DNA from: DASUFF01 sp036274695
Lineage (GTDB): Bacteria > UBA10199 > JACPAL01 > GCA-016699445
NCBI GenBank assembly: GCA_036274695.1
Contig: DASUFF010000036.1
Location: forward strand, 1-12,789
Length of the DNA stretch: 12,789 nt
Reading direction: 5' to 3'
Both the position numbers and the translations under genes were made by a program. Under the pieces are notes generated by a model. It ran no database searches and had not been told where the DNA came from. It saw only the letters and a program-made list of their open reading frames with translations. Below are positions 1 through 5,539 of this stretch, one piece after another (position 1 is the first letter of the stretch; every line of letters starts with the position of its first letter).

Positions 1-1072
1 GGACCTGAAATTCGGAAACTCCTCCGCCGACGGCCGCCAGCAGATTCTTGTGGTCCAATCCGTCCAGGCTGATGGTGTAGACGGGATATTCCGTCCCGTC
101 CTCCGCGCGGAAGCGGGCGGTTTCGGAGGCCTGGAGATAGATGGGATTGACCTCCGTCGCCCTCAAGTGCTGCTTGTCGTCGGCGATGTCGTAATTGACG
201 ATGCACTCCCAAAAGCGCGTTTCGCGCGTGAGCCCCATCTCCGTTCCCTTCGTCGGTTTCCAAAACGTCCGGAAGTTCAAGTCCCCGTTCGCCGGCGTGA
301 AGGCGACGTGCTCCTCGGAATCCCCCTTGAGGAGCTGGTAGCCGTCGTAGTCCGCGGTGTGGACGGCGGTGGTTAAGTTCTTCGGTTTCGGATGGTCTTC
401 CCGGTAGCAGGTGACGATATCGTGCATGGCGTCCATCGTGGCCCGCTGGTTTAGGATCTCGCCCTTGCTTCCCGCGGCTCCTTCCAACTGCTCGTCCAGA
501 TAGAAGCGGAAGAAAGAGAGCCAGCGGGAATGGAGAATGCGGTCGTACCAGGGGCTGGAGAGGTTGAAGACGCCGAAGATGTTGCCGCTGGAATGGTTGC
601 CCCGCGTGTAGCCCTCCACCGGGATGCCGTGCCGGCGGAGGATGGTCTCGAGGCGTTTGATCTCCTTGATGAGCGGCGTGTCCGCGACGTCGCCCTTGAT
701 CTCCATGGCCTGATGGCACTTGCGGTGCGTCCTCTGCTCCTCCGCCTCATGCCTGAGTTTTTCCAGTCTCAGGAGCTCGTCCACCCAGAGCGCGGCGGTC
801 TGCGTGAGGATGGCGTTGCGGTCTGCGGGCTCCACCAACCACTTGATGAGCGGATTGTGCGTGAAGCCGCGCCGTCCGAGGAACTCGAACTGCGGATCGG
901 CGACGTAGAGTGTGGCGAGCGAGGCGTTGGGGGACAATACCCGCCCGCCGGTCAGGTTGTCGTTGGCGGGACCGATGGCGCCGGCTAATTCGATGAGGTG
1001 ACTGGTTGCGAGCCGCGCCGACGATGCGGCGAGGATCGCGGGAAGGACCGTGGCCGTTGCGGAGTTCGTCAT
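1..1072 (-). CDS. Calcineurin-like metallophosphoesterase, 3' end outside window
   Basis: The minus strand is open from an ATG at 1072 to the left edge: 357 codons without a stop, C-terminus missing. The translation carries metallophosphoesterase-type motifs in the right order: DPQ at residues 59-61 (the D-x-H/Q site), GDVAD at 127-131 (GDxxD) and GNH at 158-160 (GNH[D/E]). In this superfamily these residues bind a two-metal centre that hydrolyses phosphoesters. Residues 97-125 are highly charged and probably helical. Later histidine motifs are not identifiable, and the third motif is followed by SS instead of D/E. The start is chosen because AAGGAGGT lies just upstream of the ATG. The N-terminus is alanine-rich but lacks a basic n-region, so export is not supported. 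The substrate is unknown. It lies 170 bp downstream of the response-regulator gene on the same strand. The reading frame is sure; the family rests on three short motifs. Confidence 0.7.
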   Translation of the reverse strand, partial: MTNSATATVLPAILAASSARLATSHLIELAGAIGPANDNLTGGRVLSPNASLATLYVADPQFEFLGRRGFTHNPLIKWLVEPADRNAILTQTAALWVDELLRLEKLRHEAEEQRTHRKCHQAMEIKGDVADTPLIKEIKRLETILRRHGIPVEGYTRGNHSSGNIFGVFNLSSPWYDRILHSRWLSFFRFYLDEQLEGAAGSKGEILNQRATMDAMHDIVTCYREDHPKPKNLTTAVHTADYDGYQLLKGDSEEHVAFTPANGDLNFRTFWKPTKGTEMGLTRETRFWECIVNYDIADDKQHLRATEVNPIYLQASETARFRAEDGTEYPVYTISLDGLDHKNLLAAVGGGVSEFQV

Positions 1073-1077
1073 GGCAA

Positions 1078-1096
1078 CCTCCTTGTAAACAGGAGG
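1078..1096 (-). promoter_or_regulatory. Hairpin occluding the Shine-Dalgarno of the phosphoesterase gene
   Basis: CCTCCT and AGGAGG form a perfect 6-bp inverted repeat around a 7-base loop in the leader of the minus-strand gene starting at 1072. The AGGAGG arm is the Shine-Dalgarno itself, so the fold would hide the ribosome binding site. A GC-rich imperfect stem just upstream (about 1093-1116) shares bases with the CCTCCT arm, so the two folds could compete. Pairing is seen directly; a regulatory role is inferred. Confidence 0.5.
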
Positions 1097-1136
1097 GCCG
1101 TCCCCCAGGGCGGCTCTTCTTTTTGTTCGAGCGGGT

Positions 1137-1148
1137 GGAGTGTACTCC
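1137..1148. promoter_or_regulatory. Short dyad upstream of the phosphoesterase gene
   Basis: GGAGT and ACTCC face each other across two bases, a 12-bp near-palindrome about 65 bp upstream of the start codon at 1072. It could be an operator or a short transcript stem. No regulator family is recognised from the sequence. Confidence 0.25.
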
Positions 1149-1242
1149 TCCGTTTCAAAAGCCCCCAAGGACAAAATATAACAGCCGCTGATTTTTCCCT
1201 TATAAATTGATGCCTTGCGTCACTTTATGTGGAAATATATGG

Positions 1243-1950
1243 TCATTCATCCGCCTTCTCGCGTTTCAGGCGGTAGCCGACGCCGGGCTCGCTCACCAGC
1301 CACTTGGGCCGGGCGGGGTTCTCTTCCAGCTTCTGCCGGATCTGATGGACCTGGACGCGCAGGTTGTTGGCCTGATCGGAGTGGGCGGGCCCCCACACCT
1401 CCTTCAAGAGCTGCGGATGCGTCACGACGCGGTCGGCGTGCTTGGCGAGATAAAAAAGGATCTTGTATTCGAGGGGCGTCAGCCGGACCTCGCGGTCCGA
1501 CACCAAGACCTGGCGCTTCGAGAAATCGATCTTCAAGGGCCCGCTTTCGAAGACCGGGTCGTTGTCGCCCCCCGTCCTTTGGGCGTGGCGAAGGGCCACG
1601 CGCACGCGCGCCAGCAGCTCCCCGATGCTGAAAGGCTTGGTGAGATAGTCGTCGGCGCCTCGGTCGAGCGCCTGGATCTTGTCTTCGTCCTGGTCCCTCG
1701 CGGTCAGGACGATCACCGGGACCTGCGTCCATTCCCGGATCTCCTTCAAGAACTCCTGGCCGTCCATGTCGGGCAGCCCCAGATCCAAGATCACCAGGTC
1801 GGGGTTTTTCGTGGCCGTGAGCGTCAACCCCTCCTTGCCCAACGACGATTCCAGGTAAAAATACCCGTGGCCTTCCAGGCCCACCTTGAGGAACCGGCGG
1901 ATGCGGGGGTCGTCCTCCACCACGAGGATCGAGGTCAGTTTGGTCGTCAC
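1243..1950 (-). CDS. kdpE: OmpR/PhoB-family response regulator, KdpE-like
   Basis: This 235-residue protein has a receiver domain at about 7-120 and a winged-helix DNA-binding domain at about 130-230. Receiver residues are intact: acidic pocket E12-D13, phospho-acceptor D56 (in VILDLGLPDMDG), switch T83 and K105 (YLTKPFS). The C-terminal part reads RLTPLEYKIL through SEPGVGYRL, the typical KdpE/PhoB winged helix. In the family it takes phosphate from a KdpD-type kinase and switches on target promoters, classically kdpFABC for potassium uptake. Here it is co-transcribed with ammonium genes, so the regulon may differ. The start is GTG at 1950, overlapping the kinase stop by 4 bp (GTGA), with GGAG upstream inside the kinase gene; this indicates translational coupling. 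No kdpFABC genes lie in the window. The regulator class is certain; the kdpE name rests on the whole-protein pattern and the KdpD-type partner. Confidence 0.88.
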   Translation of the reverse strand: MTTKLTSILVVEDDPRIRRFLKVGLEGHGYFYLESSLGKEGLTLTATKNPDLVILDLGLPDMDGQEFLKEIREWTQVPVIVLTARDQDEDKIQALDRGADDYLTKPFSIGELLARVRVALRHAQRTGGDNDPVFESGPLKIDFSKRQVLVSDREVRLTPLEYKILFYLAKHADRVVTHPQLLKEVWGPAHSDQANNLRVQVHQIRQKLEENPARPKWLVSEPGVGYRLKREKADE

Positions 1951-2891
1951 TCCGTCGTCTCCATGCGGACCGGGAGGGAAAAGTGAAAGACGCTTCCGCC
2001 GCCGTCGCGGTCCCGTACGCCGATCTCGCCTTGATGGATCTTAAGGATGCCCTGGCAAATGGCAAGCCCGAGACCGCTGCCCCAGTCGTCCTTCTTGCCT
2101 CTCCGGTAGAATTTTTCAAAGATGCGCTCGCGATCCTCCTCCGGCACTCCGGGTCCACGGTCGAGAACCTCGACGCGCACGCGCTCCGGATCGCGGAAGG
2201 CGCGGATGTCGATAGGGGTTCCCGCCGCGGTGTGCCGCACGGCGTTCTCCAGAAGATTGGTCAGGACCTGCTCGATCAAGAGGTCGTCCAAGGGGGCCGT
2301 CAATTCGCCGGGGATGTCCGTGGAGATCTTCCTCCCCTCCAGCAGGGTCTCGAGGCGGACCAAGACGCTGCCAACCACCGCTTCGAGCGAATGGATCTCC
2401 TTGCGCGGGTTCACGGCGCCCGATTCGAGCTTCATGATCTGCAGGGTTTTGCCCACCAGCCGGTTGAGCCTTAGGGATTCGTCGTTGATGGCCTCCAGCA
2501 ATTGCTTCCGGTCCTCCCGCGAGATGGAGGCCTCCTGCTCGATGAGGGTGCTGACCGCCCCCGAGATCGAGGTGAGCGGCGTTTTTAAGTCATGGGAAAC
2601 GGAGCTGACCAGCGAGCTGATCAACTTTTCCCGTTCGGCCTTCATCTCCGCGGCGAGGGCCATTGCCGCGCTCTTGCGCGACTGGACGGTCAACCGGCTG
2701 GTGAGGAACGTCACGACGAAAAACACCGCGAATGTGACCAGGTAACGCGCGTCGAAGACCGCAAACTTGAAGCGGGGCGGGATGAAAAAATAGTCGAAGG
2801 CGGCCGCGCTCAAGGCCGAGCACAGGAGGGACGGCCACTGTCCGTAGCGCACGGCGATGGCGACGTTGGCCGCAAGATAAGTCATCGCCAT
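1947..2891 (-). CDS. kdpD: KdpD-type sensor histidine kinase, short form lacking the N-terminal domains
   Basis: Numbering from the ATG at 2891 (314 residues): membrane helices of the DUF4118/KdpD type (AFDYFFIPPRF at 31-41), then dimerisation/phosphotransfer with H100 in SHDLKTPLTS, N-box NLLEN 212-216, G1 DRGPG 244-248, F-box FEKFYR 258-263 and G2 GSGLGL 271-276. All catalytic motifs are intact. Full KdpD is near 900 residues. The KdpD/Walker-A and USP-like cytoplasmic domains are absent here, and no GAF domain fits between membrane part and kinase. The start is uncertain. The same frame stays open upstream for 38 more codons to a CTG overlapping the glnK stop (3005), adding what looks like the missing first helix, yet no ATG, GTG or TTG exists there. 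Product: an inner-membrane kinase that phosphorylates the regulator encoded next. It sits downstream of amtB-glnK, so nitrogen-linked expression is likely. Confidence 0.83.
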   Translation of the reverse strand: MAMTYLAANVAIAVRYGQWPSLLCSALSAAAFDYFFIPPRFKFAVFDARYLVTFAVFFVVTFLTSRLTVQSRKSAAMALAAEMKAEREKLISSLVSSVSHDLKTPLTSISGAVSTLIEQEASISREDRKQLLEAINDESLRLNRLVGKTLQIMKLESGAVNPRKEIHSLEAVVGSVLVRLETLLEGRKISTDIPGELTAPLDDLLIEQVLTNLLENAVRHTAAGTPIDIRAFRDPERVRVEVLDRGPGVPEEDRERIFEKFYRRGKKDDWGSGLGLAICQGILKIHQGEIGVRDRDGGGSVFHFSLPVRMETTE

Positions 2892-3001
2892 GATGACCGG
2901 ATCGATATGCGGAAAGGCGCAGACGATGAAGGCGGTCCACGTCGAGATGCCCAGGATGGGCAGGAAATAATCGGCCCCGGGGAGCTGTTCGTTTCGTCTC
3001 G

Positions 3002-3340
3002 TCAGATCGCTGCCTTGCCGGTCTCGCCCGTCCGGATGCGCACCACTTCTTCCAATTTGGAGACGAAGATCTTTCCGTCTCCGATCTTGCCCGTCTTGGC
3101 GGCCTGTACGATGGCCTCGACCGCGGCCGAAGCCTGGGTGTCGTCCACGACGATGGCGACATGAACCTTCGGGAGGAAATCGACGATGTATTCGGCGCCG
3201 CGGTAGAGCTCGGTATGTCCCTTCTGCCGGCCGAAACCCTTCACCTCGGTGACGGTCATGCCCTGCACGCCGATCTTCTGGAGGGCTTCCTTCACTTGAT
3301 CCAGCTTGAACGGCTTGATGATCGCTTCAATCTTCTTCAT
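3002..3340 (-). CDS. glnK: Nitrogen regulatory protein PII (GlnK/GlnB)
   Basis: The protein has 112 residues, the normal PII length, and opens MKKIEAIIKPFKLDQVKEAL. The T-loop holds Y51 (RGAEYIVDFLPK), the uridylylation site in proteobacteria. The B-loop and C-terminal signatures are present (KTGKIGDGKIFV, then VVRIRTGETG). PII trimers sense 2-oxoglutarate, ATP/ADP and, by modification, glutamine; GlnK docks on and plugs the AmtB channel when ammonium rises. The start at 3340 follows GAGGTGACCT. It lies 26 bp downstream of amtB in the classic pair, which favours the name glnK over glnB. Its stop overlaps the open frame of the downstream kinase (CTGA at 3005-3002). Transcription is expected from the sigma-54 promoter in front of amtB. 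Confidence 0.95.
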   Translation of the reverse strand: MKKIEAIIKPFKLDQVKEALQKIGVQGMTVTEVKGFGRQKGHTELYRGAEYIVDFLPKVHVAIVVDDTQASAAVEAIVQAAKTGKIGDGKIFVSKLEEVVRIRTGETGKAAI

Positions 3341-3366
3341 AGGTCACCTCGTAATTGGTTGTCGGA

Positions 3367-4827
3367 TCAATGCCCCAGAATATAACCTTCCTCGCCGTGC
3401 TCCGCCAGGTCCAAACCTTGGACCTCGACGTCCTCCGTCGGACGCAGACCGATCGTAAACTTGATGGCATAGGCGATCACCGTGGTCCCGACCACCGAGA
3501 GGGCCACCGTAAGCCCCATGGCCTTCAGCTGCTCGAACCACAGCGTGCTGTGAACGATGAGCTTTAAGTTCCCCGCCAGGTTCGCATTCACGTCGTGCGT
3601 GGCGAAGATGCCGGTAAGCAAGGCGCCCAGCGTCCCGCCCACTGCGTGGACGCCGAAGGTGTCCAGGGCGTCGTCGTAACCCAGCCAACCCTTCATCTTA
3701 TAGACCGCGATGAAGGGGACGATGCCGGCGAAGATGCCGATGATGATCGCGCCCGTGGTGTTCACGAAGCCGCAGGCCGGCGTGATAACGACCAGGCCCG
3801 CGACGACGCCGGAGCAGAGCCCCAAGACGCTGGGCTTTTTGCGCACGGCCCATTCGCAGATCATCCACACGAAGGAGGCCACCGCGGCGGCGAGCGTGGT
3901 GGTGACGAAGGCGTTGGTGGCGATGCCGTCGGCGGCCACCGCCGAACCGGCGTTGAATCCGTACCAGCCGACCCAAAGCATGCCGGTGCCGACCATGCAG
4001 AGCACCATGCTGTGCGGCGCCATCGATTCCTTGCCGAAGCCCAGGCGTTTCCCGAGGATCAGGCAGAGGATCAGGGCCGACCAGCCGGAGGACATGTGAA
4101 CGACCGTGCCGCCGGCGAAATCGATCGCCTTGATGACGGCCTTCGGATTCCAGACGCCGTTCATGAAACCGTCGACGCCCCAGATCATGTGGGCCAGGGG
4201 GAAATAAATGACGAACATCCAGAGGGTGACGAAGACCAAGATGGCCGAAAACTTCATGCGCTCGGCGATGGCGCCGACGATCAAGGCCGGAGTGATGATG
4301 GCGAACATCATCTGATACATGGCGAAGAGATTTTGGGAAACCCAGGCCGCGTACGTGGTGTTGGGCGCGGAATCCACGCCTTTCAGAAACGCGTATTTCA
4401 GGCTTCCGATAAACGGCCCTCCGTCGGAGAAAACCAGGCTGTAACCGACCGCCCACCAGAGGATCGTCACCAGTCCCGCAATCCCCAAGCATTGGGCGAG
4501 GACCGAGAGGACGTTTTTCTGTCGGACCAGGCCGCCGTAGAAGAGGGCCAGTCCCGGCAGGGTCATGAAGAGGACCAGGGCCGCGGAGGTCATCATCCAA
4601 GCGTTGTGCCCAGGGCCGGCGACCGCGATCTTGCTGGACACCGTTGCGTCCTCGGCGTCGGCGGCGCGGTAACCGTTGCCCACATAGGCTTCCAGGTCGC
4701 CGATGCGTTGCTCGAGACTCGGCTCCGCCTTGGCCGTGTCCGCCGAAACCGAAAGAGGGATCGCGATCAAAGAAAGAAACCCAACGGCCAGGAGGGCCAA
4801 CAGACGACGTTTTCTCGATCTCATCAT
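3367..4827 (-). CDS. amtB: Ammonium transporter AmtB
   Basis: The protein has 486 residues: a basic signal peptide (MMRSRKRR, hydrophobic stretch, likely cleavage after SVSA near 29), a periplasmic segment at about 35-75, then some eleven membrane helices. Diagnostic parts: LPGLALFYGGLVR 89-102, PLAHMIWG 210-217, IDFAGGTVVHMSSG 235-248 with D236 and H244, GYDDALDTFGVHAVGG 383-398 with H394, and the cytoplasmic tail GLDLAEHGEEGY used for GlnK contact. D236 and the H244/H394 pair match the ammonium-binding aspartate and the pore histidines of the family. Start choice: an in-frame ATG exists at 4842, but its first codons form GAGGAGAAGG, an ideal Shine-Dalgarno seven bases before the ATG at 4827, so 4827 is preferred. 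A sigma-54 promoter lies about 80 bp upstream. It moves ammonium across the inner membrane and is paired with glnK. Confidence 0.95.
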   Translation of the reverse strand: MMRSRKRRLLALLAVGFLSLIAIPLSVSADTAKAEPSLEQRIGDLEAYVGNGYRAADAEDATVSSKIAVAGPGHNAWMMTSAALVLFMTLPGLALFYGGLVRQKNVLSVLAQCLGIAGLVTILWWAVGYSLVFSDGGPFIGSLKYAFLKGVDSAPNTTYAAWVSQNLFAMYQMMFAIITPALIVGAIAERMKFSAILVFVTLWMFVIYFPLAHMIWGVDGFMNGVWNPKAVIKAIDFAGGTVVHMSSGWSALILCLILGKRLGFGKESMAPHSMVLCMVGTGMLWVGWYGFNAGSAVAADGIATNAFVTTTLAAAVASFVWMICEWAVRKKPSVLGLCSGVVAGLVVITPACGFVNTTGAIIIGIFAGIVPFIAVYKMKGWLGYDDALDTFGVHAVGGTLGALLTGIFATHDVNANLAGNLKLIVHSTLWFEQLKAMGLTVALSVVGTTVIAYAIKFTIGLRPTEDVEVQGLDLAEHGEEGYILGH

Positions 4828-4906
4828 GTTCCTTCTCCTCATTTGGTGGAGCGGCCTTAGCGAAACATTATTAAAATGCTCGTATGCATTAATTTTCCGT
4901 TAATGA

Positions 4907-4922
4907 AGCAAGGGGCATGCCA
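4907..4922 (-). promoter_or_regulatory. Sigma-54 (-24/-12) promoter of the amtB operon
   Basis: On the minus strand the sequence reads TGGCATG-CCCC-TTGCT, one mismatch from the RpoN consensus TGGCACG-N4-TTGCT/A, with the invariant GG and GC ten bases apart. Initiation is expected near 4896, giving a leader of about 70 nt before the amtB ATG at 4827. Nitrogen-limited, NtrC-activated transcription of amtB-glnK is the usual arrangement. A CATTAA/TTAATG inverted repeat (4887-4905) overlaps the predicted start point. Confidence 0.88.
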
Positions 4923-4985
4923 AAGCAATAAAGTAAAAACCGCTTATTTTTCAGCAAATTCAGGTTGGCGGGACCATCAAAGAAT

Positions 4986-5002
4986 TGCCTAATATTTATG
5001 CA
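4986..5002. promoter_or_regulatory. Putative NtrC-type enhancer site 1
   Basis: TGC-N11-GCA with an AT-rich centre (TGCCTAATATTTATGCA). It keeps the outer half-site bases and 17-bp length of NtrC sites. It lies about 65 bp upstream of the -24 element of the amtB promoter, a suitable distance for a sigma-54 enhancer. Inner half-site bases match only partly. Confidence 0.45.
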
Positions 5003-5003
5003 T

Positions 5004-5020
5004 TGCTTGTGAAAACGGCA
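5004..5020. promoter_or_regulatory. Putative NtrC-type enhancer site 2
   Basis: A second TGC-N11-GCA word (TGCTTGTGAAAACGGCA) begins one base after site 1, so the centres are 18 bp apart. The match to the full NtrC consensus is weaker than for site 1. A pair of sites would suit cooperative NtrC binding. Their position also places them about 90-120 bp upstream of the divergent gene at 5108. Confidence 0.3.
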
Positions 5021-5107
5021 AATTCGGTCGCCGGAAACGAAAAAATTGCTATTCCTCCTGAAATCGCGCGAATCTCTTTTCGCTTTTCCAAAATCAAGGG
5101 GGTTCTC

Positions 5108-5413
5108 ATGAAAAAAGGCTTATTGATGGTTGCGGTTCTGGTCTTCCTCGGCGGCGGCGTCGCGCTGGCCTTCGCCTACGACCGCTTCTCCTCGGCGGCG
5201 GACTACAAAGCGACGATCGAGAGATCGATGCAAAAGATCAGCGCCGCGACCGACGTGGCCGCCGCCGAGAGCGAAAGCGACATGATGAAAATGGACATCG
5301 AGATGATGGGAAACGCCAAGCGGAACGGGATGATCGGCTTGAGCGGAGGCGCCGTCTTGATCGTCGCCAGCGTCATCCTCTTCCTCAAGAGCCGCCGGCC
5401 CGCCGAAGCTTAA
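5108..5413 (+). CDS. Small membrane protein with two hydrophobic segments
   Basis: The protein has 101 residues and is not assigned to a family. It begins MKKGLLMVAVLVFLGGG, a basic n-region and hydrophobic core (about 4-24) that could be a signal peptide or first helix. A polar, methionine- and acid-rich middle follows (25-75, including ESDMMKMDIEMMGN). A second helix at about 78-95 (VLIVASVILFL) ends in the basic tail KSRRPAEA. If both segments span, the middle faces the periplasm. The ATG at 5108 is chosen because AAGGGGG lies about seven bases upstream; the frame is open further upstream but lacks another good start. The gene is divergent from amtB across about 280 bp holding the NtrC-like sites, so shared nitrogen control is possible. 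Coding is supported by the start signal, G/C-rich third positions and clear helix pattern. Confidence 0.65.
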   Translation: MKKGLLMVAVLVFLGGGVALAFAYDRFSSAADYKATIERSMQKISAATDVAAAESESDMMKMDIEMMGNAKRNGMIGLSGGAVLIVASVILFLKSRRPAEA

Positions 5414-5478
5414 CGATGCAGCCCTAAAAATCGCGCCCCTAACCGCTTTCAATCATCATTCTAATTTTGACATCTACC

Positions 5479-5502
5479 CCATGATCTTTGTCATGGAGAT
5501 CA
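5479..5502. promoter_or_regulatory. Nested dyads upstream of the universal stress protein gene
   Basis: CCATGA-N6-TCATGG (5479-5496) overlaps a second inverted repeat, TGATCT-N9-AGATCA (5482-5502). They end 37 bp before the start codon at 5540. A TTGACA word sits just before them (5467-5472), but no convincing -10 box follows at normal spacing. The arrangement looks like an operator; the regulator is unknown. Confidence 0.35.
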
Positions 5503-5539
5503 AGCGTCCCGTGAGGTAATTTACGCGTTTGGAAAGTAT

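Noticed and set aside
530..988. Plus-strand frame opposite the phosphoesterase
   Set aside because: The opposite strand is open over the full 1072 bases with recognisable motifs and a strong Shine-Dalgarno; this frame is a shadow.
1093..1124. Stem followed by TTCTTTTT on the plus strand, resembling an intrinsic terminator
   Set aside because: No plus-strand gene precedes it, and on the minus strand it lies in the leader of a gene, so a terminator role is not supported.
1207..1986. Open plus-strand frame opposite the response regulator
   Set aside because: It is antisense to an intact KdpE-like gene and shows no domain or start signal.
3002..3020. Programmed -1 frameshift joining glnK to the kinase
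   Set aside because: The frames are correctly offset, but no slippery heptamer is present before the stop. Kept only as a remark under the start-codon finding.
3595..4860. Long open frame on the plus strand opposite amtB
   Set aside because: It mirrors the codon pattern of amtB, its translation is a low-complexity mix of D, H, G and R, and no ribosome site supports it. amtB is unmistakable on the other strand.
4965..4995. TTGGCG and TAATAT as a sigma-70 promoter for the gene at 5108
   Set aside because: Spacing is 19 bp with a poor -35, and it overlaps the NtrC-like site; too weak to list.
5068..5083. GCGAA/TTCGC stem followed by TTTTCC before the small membrane protein gene
   Set aside because: The 5-bp stem is too weak and no upstream plus-strand gene needs a terminator there.
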